This document shows positions 33,405-44,800 of a DNA stretch of 64,000 nucleotides, in pieces. Under the pieces are notes generated by a model, which saw nothing but the letters and a program-made list of their open reading frames with translations, was not told the origin of the DNA and made no database searches. Within the stretch, counting starts at the first letter, position 1, and each line of letters begins with the position of its first letter. Origin of the DNA: Sipunculus nudus (Eukaryota; Annelida; Sipuncula; Golfingiida; Sipunculidae). The translations under genes and the position numbers were made by a program. The stretch is from assembly GCA_026874595.1 (NCBI GenBank), contig CM049317.1:68262118-68326117 (forward strand), in the 5' to 3' direction.

Positions 33405-33954
33405 TATTTATTGAGATGTATTGTTACACTGAGTGCTTTTTGGCTCTGAGTAGTCCCCAGTATTAATTACTGGGTAATTAAATGTATACTTTCTGATATG
33501 GAGTAATTTATTATAATGAGTTTCGAGTAATATACTGAATAGCTGTAATACTTAACACTTCTCAGATCAAGTACTGGGTAAATTTGAGTAACTTCCAGTC
33601 TTTTTAGATATTGAGTTCATGTTATAATATGATTGTTTACTGGCAATCTTGTTGATGATTTTAATATATGAAGCCTAGCTATATACTGGATATCTCACAC
33701 TATATATGAATGTTTACACTTATGAAAAAAACTGTAATGCTGAGTACACACTGGTATTGTTTACCTTATGGCATTGATTATTTCCTGAGATGGTATATTT
33801 TACAGTAGGCCATTTTGATGATATGAAGAACTGAATCTCATTACCTCATGTTATTAAACACTGATACCAAAGAACACACTGATACCAAAGATACATCACA
33901 ATATTGAGTATATGGTAACAATGAGTACTTCTTAATGCTCAGTAACAGATGGTA

Positions 33955-34436
33955 TTGAATAGTGTGGTTGGCTTTATGTTTTCAAGGCTAAAATTTTGAG
34001 TATTTTTTAAATTTTTAAATGTTTCACGAGGGTTTCATTTTCACGATTGCTCCAGAATCTTTTAAATCTAAGTACAGCAGTCTTTGTATTGATTTTAAAT
34101 TTAAAATAAATTCTACAACACCTCACTCATTTCCGGTTCAGTCATTATCTTATGACTTATGTCCAAGATGAAATATCCTTTCTGATTACTGCGTTTTACA
34201 ATATTATTTAATGTGTGTATGCATGGGCCAGTAGCAATATCATGCACATATTAGGTTGCTGATTAAAAGGTTGTTTCCATTAGTTTGATAACTAATCTGT
34301 ACAGATGCATCATCCTCTCTTGTTAAACTTATTCCTGAGGGTTTCATATTCATGTTTATGTCATATTCATGAATATAACAAAATATCACAACCCTTGCAA
34401 ATAAAGAGGCAACCAAATTACCTACAGGCATGAAGT
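33955..34436 (+). mobile_element. GGTTGGC-type MITE, copy 3
   Basis: Starts AATAGTGTGGTTGGCTTTAT, then CACGAGGGTTTCATTTTCAC. An inverted-like right part ends ...CACAACCCTTGCAAATAAAG. Boundaries approximate. Confidence 0.5.
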
Positions 34437-36552
34437 ACCTCTTGTGGTGATATTTCTTTGTACAGAGTCTTTCATGTTAATGCACACTGGTATTTGTGAA
34501 AACCCTTTTATACCTAGTACATTCTGATATTTAACTGTTAATACTTAGTACCTTATAATATTGGTAACTTCCTGACTGAATACTTTCATGAGAGTTGAAA
34601 ATATTGAAATCAGCTGACTTTACACACAAAATATAAACCACTCTTTTGTCACCTAATGCTCTAGATCCAGGCCAAATGCATTACATTTTGGTTTAGAATG
34701 GTCTAAACTACATTGACTTTTTTAGGTGGGTCTAGATTCTAGGGTTGCTAGATTACAGTTGGAGTGCACTGAAATGTGTGTGTAACTAGAACTGGAGGGA
34801 ACATGCATGGTCCAGCATTACCTACTACTACTACTGGTATCTGTGCACAATTGAGATATCTGAAAGTAAATGCAAGGTGAGCTTTAGACAAATCTTGACC
34901 CAAACTGCCTAACAAAATAGCTTGGAGTAGTTTAAATGGTCCCTTGGCCTGGCACATAATAAATACAGGATGAAATGTGGTGTGAGCAAGATTTGGTTAG
35001 GTCAAGCCAAATATTTCTTGTGTAAATTAAAACTTAGTATCTCATGTTATTAAATAATGCTACCATGGAGCATACTTATACTGAATTTTATATATATTGA
35101 TATTGAATTCCTCCTGCCACTCTCGCTCTAATATTATATACTCCAGTATAAGCAGTGCATGAAAGGTTACAATGATCATGTAATATGTGTCCTAACTGTG
35201 ATTTGATGTAGATCAACAGAGTACTTTGTCACATTTATGTTGCCATGTTTTAAGGTATGCAGCCTTGAAACAAAATTATAAAATATAATCCTAAAGTGGT
35301 GTTGTCAGCTGGATTAGTTTTGTTTATGAATAGCAGACCCGTAGGGTTATGTCATGTGAACTCTGCATTTCAAAGTATCTTTTTGCATTCTATAGCAATG
35401 ATTGGTGCAATGATTATATTTTCATGATGTCACCATTAAAATATTATCATTTTATATTCTTTCCTCATTTTAGAATTTTATTTTAATGTGATTTTGTTAT
35501 AATATTAGCATGCTGCAGCTATATATTTTGCAAACATGCATTAATATAATTTTAAATTATCAGTATTATATGTACATTATGTTAAGTACGAAATCCCTGA
35601 CATATTTTGTAAGCTATTGTATTCATAGTAATTTATGGAATTTTACATTTATCATGGTATTTATCACTTCTCAGTTAGTTTTAGCTATATTATGTTGTAT
35701 ATTCTCTGAACTGAGGTCAGCTTTGTATTTAACAAGCTGTCAATCATAATTTCATTTAGGGATGATAGGTGGCAGCACTTGTATGAACTTCCCATCTCTC
35801 TTTAATTGGCAATAGGAAATTAATTTTTCAGTTGCTTATTCATTTCATGTCAGGCCCAAAAAGCCAGGATTTTGAAATGGCCATTTTCCAGGTCTTTCCA
35901 GGAAATCAAGGACATTATGAACCCTGTATATACTGGTACAACTGGTTTCTATTCACAATACTTAGACACATGAATAGTGCGTTAAGGCTTTTCTTCATAC
36001 AATATTTCAAGAGGGTAAAACAGTTGTTAATATGTATGTACCTATGATCATGTATATAATGTTATATTGCCAGAAGTATTAGTGTGTGTATCTTCCTCTG
36101 AATGATACTTTATAGAAGGTCTGAAAGAGTCCATTGATCAGTTCTCAGTGAAAGGATTAAGGCCACAAAGTATATATGGACTTCCATTTAAAAAAATGTT
36201 ATACATGTGTAATGTTGTACTTGCAACTTTCATTAATTAGCCAAGTGGTTGAGCATTTTATTCAACATTGATTGATGTTCACAGGGGAGTCATCACCCAT
36301 ATTTTCACCTAAATCCTGTAATATTTGACTTTATTTTTCCCCAAGGTTAAAAAAATATCCATGAATGATCTGTATTTAATTGACGTCAAATATTGCAATA
36401 GACCTCTTTAGGGCCACAGACTAAAAAAAGATGCCAAGTTTGGGGTTTCAAATGGGAGGGATAGTATAATAAATTTCACTGTTAAGTACATCACTGATAT
36501 GTATGTGACAGTCATATATAAAACCAAAGATTTGAATTAATTTCATATGTAA
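34437..36552. other. Intergenic, nothing recognised
   Basis: AT-rich, no conserved reading frame, no second copy seen in the window. Confidence 0.5.
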
Positions 36553-36780
36553 GGCCAAAAAAATAAAAAGGTATGGTTCTCAGGCACTTTTTTTCAGAAA
36601 TCACTGCGGGCGGGCAGTATTTTATTTTTTACCTTTTTTGTATGTTTCGATAAAAATGTCATATGATCTGGGAAAAGCATGAAAATAACAGGGTTTTTAT
36701 TCTAAATAGGTAAAAGCACTACATAACAAAGGAAATTGCATCAAAATTATATTATTTTATTTTCTTGAAAGATGAAATAA
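36553..36780. mobile_element. Harbinger-like MITE, copy 3 (right end lost)
   Basis: Starts GGCCAAAAAAATAAAAAGGT, then ATGGTTCTCAGGCAC and GCGGGCGGGCAGT, following copy 1 closely, but stops at about 36780 where an ACAAGGGACCC end begins. The GTGCCTGAGAACC terminus is missing. Confidence 0.7.
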
Positions 36781-36783
36781 AAA

Positions 36784-36820
36784 TAACAAGGGACCCATGG
36801 GTCACGGAGCTCAGCTGATC
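36784..36820 (-). mobile_element. End of the asymmetric-ended family, inverted
   Basis: AACAAGGGACCCATGGGTCA, then CGGAGCTCAGCTGATC: the reverse complement of the right end at 25.36-25.39 kb. It may be the outer end of an element whose inner part is 37421-38568. Confidence 0.65.
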
Positions 36821-37420
36821 GTGATTGGACTATAAATGTTTCTCCACTGTGATAGTATATCGAGTCAATAAAGCTTATGAATATCATGGACATGTTGGGC
36901 TATTATAAAGAAATGTAATGTAATATGTGAGTAAATGATAAATGAAATTACCTGACTGATGGATTAATAGAGTAAAATAAAGTGGTTTATTTTTTATTTA
37001 TTTAGGAGGGGTTGAAAATTGTGATATATTTGAGCAAATATGAATGCAATGACAGCAGTAATAAGCAGTAGTAGAATGATGATAAGGCTATTTGTTGAAG
37101 GATCTAAAGTGTATGGTAGTCTGCATGCTTTCAATTTGACAGATATGATGTTATGATTAACTATGCTGATGAAGTGATTTATGAATTTGTGACTGTATGA
37201 CACAATATGTCTTTAGTCTTGACAAGGTACATTATTGTGAAGCCCACTATGTCTACATATTATACAATATTGACATAATTTCTGGCATGTACATAGGTAC
37301 CTATTGGCGAATAGTTATACAAAATATTAAAGTATGAATATATCTGATTCATCTTGTTCTTGCTTACTGAGGCTGACTTGGGGATGGGGTTAGTGAGGGC
37401 AGTGAGGGCAGCACGAAGGT

Positions 37421-38568
37421 GAAATATTCTATTGTAATGTTTTTCATTTATATAAGAATATGAAAAGCTAAGAGGAAAGGGGCCCTCCTACTTGGTTATA
37501 GTAAGGTTCTAAATATATGATTGCAAACTAATACTCTGACAAGACTGTCATGAAGAAAAACAGTAAAAGTTTTGAGATACTGTGATGCATATGAAAATTT
37601 ACAGATGGACAGGCAAGTGGACAGAATCGACTAATACCTTTAGTTCACTTTCAAGGGAATAATGCATTAAGTTTATATATAAGCCTATCTTTTTAGCATA
37701 TCCACTTTTTCCATTAATAGTTTTTATCTGATTCATTTTTTTATTTACAGGTTTTATAAATTTTTAATAAAAAAACTGAAAAAATAAGTTAAAATATTAG
37801 AATTCTTGCAAAAATTGCAATCCTTATATATACAGAGTAAAAACAGAAACTATAGTTAAAATATTATAATTGTTGCAAAAGTTGCAATCATTATATATCC
37901 AGATTGTAGCTCATATATATATGCTTAATTTAATTCACCAAAATAATTTAAGTAAATTTGATCAAATAAAACATCTTTTCAAATAAAGTATACACACTGT
38001 TGGTTGAATGAGAGACAAACGATATCATTGTGCTAATTACTATCCCAGTTTTAATTTATTACTGGAATTAATAGTCAATTTCACACTTGGTGAAGTTTTT
38101 GAAGTTTTTACTCTTCTGAAGTAAGGAATTACTTATCTGATGAACATCCACACTTTCATAGCAATTCACCACTTTATGGACACAATTTAATGTACACTTT
38201 AATCATTGTAACCCTGGTGGTACAATACAAAATCTAAAATGTAGCATAGCCTAGAATAAGATTGAATCAAATACAGAAAATAATAACTTTCATCTAGTTT
38301 ATGCACCATCGGGGGGGGGGGGGGCAGAGGGCAGAGGGGAAGCCTGCTGGTAGTGGCCAAGCTGAGCCAAGGCAAGCTGCCTGGGGTGGGTTACATAATG
38401 CAAATGAAGGCTGTACTACTAGGTGGGCTAGATGTAAACAACACTTGACGTGGTGTATGAAAACGTGAATAAAAGCTATTCCATGCAATCAATTTCTTTG
38501 AAATTTCAGATTTTAAAAGATTAAATCCTTATGTATATATGCTGTGAAAATTAAAATCAACAGTGCTG
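37421..38568 (-). mobile_element. Inverted copy of the CRPPA intron 2 element interior
   Basis: The reverse complement aligns with 16442-17684 nearly end to end, with small indels, including the block encoding HHVKCCLH...HLVVQPSF-like shadows in both. The true element ends are not adjacent, so the copy is partial or interrupted. Confidence 0.8.
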
Positions 38569-38998
38569 TTTACCTATATCGATTTGCCTTTCATGATCAG
38601 TTCGTTTAATTACATGATACGGTCTGGGAATAAAAGAAATCTTCATTTAAATGCCGAGAGGCAAGAGTTGTCTGTACAACTTTCCTCATAGTTGGAAGTG
38701 CCAAGATTCGAAGAACTGTACAGCAATTCATGAACTGCACAAATCTCCCCCCCCCCCCCTCCTTCCAGGAAGTTTAGATTTTGTAAATATTGTATTATTG
38801 AAATACAGTTAGTTATAAAATTCAAGTGTTTGCTGGTCACAAGTGAATTTAAATGAAATGTACAGACATCACTGTCAAAATGACAATGTGTTATGTTGAG
38901 TTTCTTGGTGGCAAGTAATACTTGAACAAATCTAAAGCTCTCTGTGTGAGACTTGGCATGACAGCAAAAACAAAACTGTAGGACAAGAGTATTCAATG

Positions 38999-41743
38999 TT
39001 TATTACATTCTTTACATTTAGTACATTTCTATATCACAGTTTTCATCAACACAATCATACATGTACACACAGGTCTGTGATGTGTGGTGTACAAAATTAC
39101 CAAAACTCTAATCAACATAAAGGGTACAATTTAAAACTCTGAATAACATGTATATACATACAGTTACAAAACTATGTGCAATGGGTGACAAAAAGGTATT
39201 TATCAAAGGCTATACAACAGATCTATGGCATGCAGAGTGATATGGTAACCGTAGACTTAGGGTAATGGCACCATGCATACAACAATTTAAGCTAAACAAC
39301 AAAATCACTGAAAATACAGCTGTACTCTTTCTTTTAACTAATTACAAGGATAGTTCAGTGAGGAATTTGAACAAATATATGCACATTTTATACATCACTT
39401 TTCTTTCCGCACAGAACCTCTCTTAATATTCTTTTTTTTTTGCACAGAATATCTATGTGCTTAAAAAAATGGAAGTTTCACTCTGCTAGAGCATCTTTAA
39501 AATGACACACAAGATTGTGTTTTTTGTGAGACAAAGTCCCAGGGTTAGGTTACATTACAGCCTTATTGTATGACACATAATGTAACAAATTAGCTGGACC
39601 AAACTGATGATATAGTAGCTGCCATCATGTCCCTAATTTTAGTCTCATTTTATTTAGTTCTGGAAAAAAAACACTAGGTTAGTTGCTTTTACAAATAACC
39701 TGCTTTCCAGGCAGGGTTTGGAAACTGTCTGACATACTCGAGGATGACCAACAGAGTCCTCCATCTCTGCCTTATGGGTGTTATCCTGTGAATAACCTAA
39801 TAAAAACATCATAGTTACAACAATGTAACCAAAGTAATGTGACTCTGCTAACACAAAAACGTGACATACATAAAATGTTGTTTTTTATTTAGTCAATTAT
39901 TTTGGACAGTTGAACAGATCTGATCATGAACTTGCTAATAAGCATCATCCAATACAGTACATATCAAACAGATGTATAAAGAGTTAAATCAAGAATAAGA
40001 GAATGATACATGTAAGATTTATGATGTAAATAAAATTTGAAGGAAACAAAGAATGTATTTCTGCAAAGATGAAAGATATGAATATGCAGATCAGCTGTAA
40101 TGTCTCACTTAACGCTGAGTGTAATATACAAGAGGTCAGGGTTGAAAAGATGCAAATGTGACAGTGAATGTTTTTGGACAGGAAAGCACTTAAAAGCTAA
40201 GACTATGCTAGCCAGCTTTATATTACCACAAATATCAGCTGTAACATTTAATAAGGACACAGAAAATATAAAAACAGTCCAACCTGTCTATTATGACCAC
40301 TTTAGCCCAGTCCCTTGGGTGGTCACATTAGACAGGATTTACTGTACAATTATCTTTATCTACCTGGACACATGCAAAAGTTCTTTTTATCAATTGAAAT
40401 GAATACTGAGTTTGACTTCATATTCGAAGGGTTATATTTTCGCAATTTTCACCTTTTTGGTGTGTCACGAGGGTCCCATTTTCTCGATTTCACAAAATAA
40501 AAGATCAGTATGCAGAGTATAACCATTATTTTGTGAATTAATCATATCAAATATTATGTGCACAAAACCTTATTGATAAAAATATTGTTTGTTAATGGCA
40601 AACAATTGGAAAGATCTTAAATCATTTTAAATATCAGTGATTGGACATACATGATCTTTTATTATTCATTTTGTCAGCTTTTGACTTTTCAACTTTACCT
40701 TCAATGATGCGACCTCTTATTCAAGGTTTTATTTTCCCAATAAATCTAATTATGCGAATATCATGAATTAAAACCCTCGCGAACAACAAAAAAATTCAAC
40801 CACAGTTATCTGTAATAAAATGAAGAATCACATCCTTTAAAACCTTCACATAGGTTTATGCTGGCCCCTTTTTGTTATTCATACAGATTTTGTCTCAAGT
40901 TATGACCATTTCTTATATATGTGTTTGTATTTACAGGAAAAAAAAAACATTTAAAATCCTACCTCTAGATCATGAACCATTTAAAATTTAATAAGTAGAA
41001 ATCTGCCTTGAGGTAGGAATGAATTTTGCTAGAACTTGACTTGCGGTCCCATTTCCATTTTTTAATTTTCAGTGACTTACAATGTTATTAAACTTGACAA
41101 TACTTGAAAGGTCATGTAATCCAGTCCTAATACTGTGTCTCTGTAAAAAATTTCAAATATTAATAAAAGAATTCTGTTATCCTGGTAATAGGAATACTGC
41201 CACCCCTACCAATGTAAAGATTGTCAACATACCTCAAATGATTATCAGCGCCACCTAATGCATATGCTCGAAACTATTTGTTTAAACTTTATTTGTTTAC
41301 TGCTGACCATTCACTTAAAATATATATCTGCTCACTCTTGCTTGGTACAATTCTCATTTTTTAAAAATGCATCAATCTATAAGCACCATGTATAAATCTG
41401 AAATGTGCAAGGAATATATATAAACAAATATATACAAAGCTGAGTTGTATATAATCTGTAAAAGGTCATAAGCAATTAGTTTTGTTAAGAAATCTGCTTT
41501 TTGCTTTAAGTATACAGAGTTTACAGACTGACATACTGAGTAATGCATACAGAGGTCTTCAGCCTCAAATTAGGCTCAACCCTTGAGCTATAAGATTCAA
41601 TCAATCTTCTCTTTGGATAGAAGAAATCTATCCTTTACAAACTCTTCTTCTTTGAGACATCCAGCTATTTATACATGCTTGTGCATTACTGTACATGAGT
41701 TGTGGATGGTGACATTCCCCCCACCACAATGGCTTAAAGGCAC
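38999..41743 (-). other. Probable DAZAP2 3' UTR and downstream region
   Basis: No coding potential follows the stop. The stretch is AT-rich and mostly unique in the window except for a MITE relic at 40386-40815. TTTATT at 38999-39004 reads AATAAA on the minus strand and could be a poly(A) signal. The UTR extent is inferred only from this. Confidence 0.3.
40386..40815 (+). mobile_element. GGTTGGC-type MITE, copy 4
   Basis: TTCGAAGGGTTATATTTTCG and GTCACGAGGGTCCCATTTTC on the left; ATTAAAACCCTCGCGAACAA, then CAACCACAGTTATC on the right, in inverted arrangement. Confidence 0.5.
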
Positions 41744-41872
41744 TTAGAAGATGGTGTAGCCACCGTCAGATCCTCCCGATATGAAGTCTCCTCGCTGCTG
41801 TGTTGCCACCACCTGATGACCATGCATGTTGGCTACCTGAGCAGCGTTTGGAAGGCAGCCCGGTGGGGGTGG
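41744..41872 (-). CDS. DAZAP2: DAZAP2 terminal coding exon
   Basis: Forty-two codons plus TAA, phase 0 at entry: PPPPGCLPNAAQVANMHGHQ, then VVATQQRGDF, then ISGGSDGGYTIF. Acceptor (minus strand) GATTTCAG. It lies left of the duplicated unit, so only one copy exists in the window. Confidence 0.93.
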   Translation of the reverse strand, partial: PPPPGCLPNAAQVANMHGHQVVATQQRGDFISGGSDGGYTIF

Positions 41873-44800
41873 CTGAAATCACATAAATGAGTTACTGTAT
41901 AAGTAATATCTAGATATTACTGCAATCTGTTTCATCCCCTCATATCCAAATAATTTATTTTTATTTTTTTATTAGTTCAATTTGAGGGAGAAAATGATTA
42001 TGAAGATTGCTGGGCCTTATTTTCAACAAAAGTAACAAACACCTACCTTATGCATTATTTAAGTGTCACCAGAGAACTGTGACTTGCTAATTTTATTATC
42101 TTGGTATTGCACATTAAGTAAGGATAGTATACTATCTGGTGTTTTATATGTCAGAGTTTGCTGGCGACCAATGTTATTTCACAAACAGACTTATGAGTTG
42201 TGTTCACAGAAGGACTTGTAAACAGCTGATGCTTATCTGCCTTGGTGAAGCCCAACGAACAGACCAGAGGACTATTGATATGCTGCTCTGCGTGTGTGGT
42301 ACTGAATATTGGCGTGTGTGGTGGCATATTTGGGTCCAGATTACTGGATTTATTCAGGGCGATACCACAGTGACAGACATTGTCCGAGTGATGCTACATT
42401 GAGGGCTGTGAGCCAATCTGTCAGTAGTTCAGAAAAGTTAAGGTAGAGACTGTCAAGCCAGTGTCTTGTTAGACAGTTAGAATTTCTATTGTACTTTTTG
42501 TACAGTGGTAAACCTACATGACTTGAGGAGTACATTCCTAAGTCACTGTGCAACGATCATGTGACCAGCGGACTTGGTGCCAGGAGAACTTTCTGTGTAC
42601 TGTGCTTACAGCGAGTGTCAGAATTAATCAGGACTCAGTGCATTAGTGCATTTATATTGAATCAATGGATTTTTGTACCATGTGTGTGGAATGCCTCTCC
42701 AGAGATCTGTAAGTTTATATTTATTATACTTCTATTGTTTATGTTACATCTTTCTCATCTTTTTGTGTGTCTGTGTGAGCTTCAGCCAGTTTAATCCACC
42801 ATTCAAAAGAACCTGCAAAGTTTATTCCTTCAGAGGGGGCCCTTAAAGTAACATATTTATTTGAAAATATGAGAAATCAGTCCACATTTTACAACTTATC
42901 AATCCCACTTCTGGCAGTCAATGCCATTGGTCACATGCAAAATTAGACAGCTCGAGTCCCAATCTAATCAGTGCCCAACAGTGTGGCACTGGCACGATGG
43001 CAGAATAATTCTAAACCACAGGCACCTCTCGATTTATCCAACGAAAGCCTTTTTGCGATGTATTGAGGGATACATCTCTTGTATCAAGGTCACTGACATT
43101 TATGTTTAAATTTTGTTTACATGGGTGCATGCTTGCTTTGAAAAAACAGTACATAGATACTGCAGTCAAGATAGCACAAAGCTTTGCTACTACAGTAGAA
43201 GATCATTTATCCAAAAAAGGTTTATTTGAAAATTGAAAACTGAGAACCAAAAATTTGATAATTTATCCAATATCTAAACAATGACCAAAAATACAACTGT
43301 ATTAACGACTGTCTTATTCCAAGCAAATGTACATAGAGAATAGGAGGGATTAATTATGCAAAATTGCATTATAATTTTCCAGGAACAGTAAGCAACTAGA
43401 AATTTCTGGCACTGGAGATGCCTAAGTATCCCCAGATATATAATAGGCTCCTGTGACCTTTACCTTTGACTTTGTGACCTAAAAATGGATAGGGGTCTTC
43501 CTCTATTGTCTGGTGAAATATATGAGCAAGATGAAAGGTCTGAGATGAAAAGTTTGGCTGAAAATGCATCAACAATCTTTTTAAAGATGTGTCCTGTGAC
43601 CTTGACCTTTGACCTCATGACCCCAAAATCAATTGGGATCTTGCTGTTTTTATAAGACATTTATAAGTCGTGTTTGCAATCCATACATAAAAAAGCTGGA
43701 ATTATCATCCAGACACTAATTTTTTTACAGTTAGCTCCTGTGGCCCTGACCTTTGACCTTGTGACCCAAAAATTGATATGGATTATCCACTATTGGAAAG
43801 TGAGATATATGTATAAGATGGAAGATCTGGGATGAAAAGTTTGGCTTAAAATGCATCCACAATACCTTTAAAGATCCGAGTCCAGTGACCTTGACCTTTG
43901 ACCTCATGACCCTAGAACCTAAAGGGTTCTTACTTTAGTGGCTGGCCATACATAAGTCATTTTTGAAATACTTATGGCCATAACACTGGGGATATCATAA
44001 GAGATATGTGATTTTCACCAAATATTGAAATAATAAAGGTCAAGGCCACTCTCATGGTAAAGGTCATGACCCAAAGTTAAACAGACCTCATCCCCTTACC
44101 CATCTCTCTACATGTTCATAATATGAAAAAAAAAAACATTTTAAATAGGCTTTGTCCTCTTACCTATATCTATACAAATATGAAATTTGAAAAAGATCAA
44201 TGACATATTTTTTTAGTTATCCTGCTCGCAAGATTTTTCTGCAGCGGCGGCGCGACCGTCGTAAACCATAGTTACCCGACTTTGTCTTGGGATACAATAA
44301 TTTCAATGTACTTTACATGATACATTGATTAAACTGACGGAAAATAGAGAAAATGTTATTGCCAAGCTTTATTTTGGACTAGTTTCATTTATTTGTGGTT
44401 GTCTGTCAGTATCTGACAATATCTTGTATTTGTTTATCATGGTGAATCCTGGGAAAGCGTTTATCTGATAAACGATGCTCCACCGAACTTATTACTTGAG
44501 TTTTATTCACAACTTTCATTGAAAGTCAAATGGGCAATGAAACCTCAATTGCAATGAGTACCGCCCTTTCAGTGGTCTTAAAAATGTGGAAAATAAACTT
44601 ACTGGAATATTAGGTCGAGATATACCATCAAACCTTGCTCCAGCATCAAAGGCTCCTTGCACGACATAGGTCTGTGGTGGCGGCCTCTGCTGTGGTGGAG
44701 GGCCTGGATACTACAACGGAAACTGAAGTATCAAAATCTGACTGAATACTGTGGTTGGCTTTTTGTTTGGCAATGGTTTCAAATTTGTGATGTAGGCAAA

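Noticed and set aside
42139-42402. 87-codon frame upstream of the duplication
   Set aside because: Looks somewhat protein-like (Cys/Trp-rich) but there is no recognisable domain and no clear splice context. It could be a lineage-specific RNA; not supported.
43460-43660. Small frame MSYKNSKIPIDFG... present twice (also 55437-55637)
   Set aside because: Exact duplication is due to the 12-kb repeat, and the frame lies in the TGACCT array.
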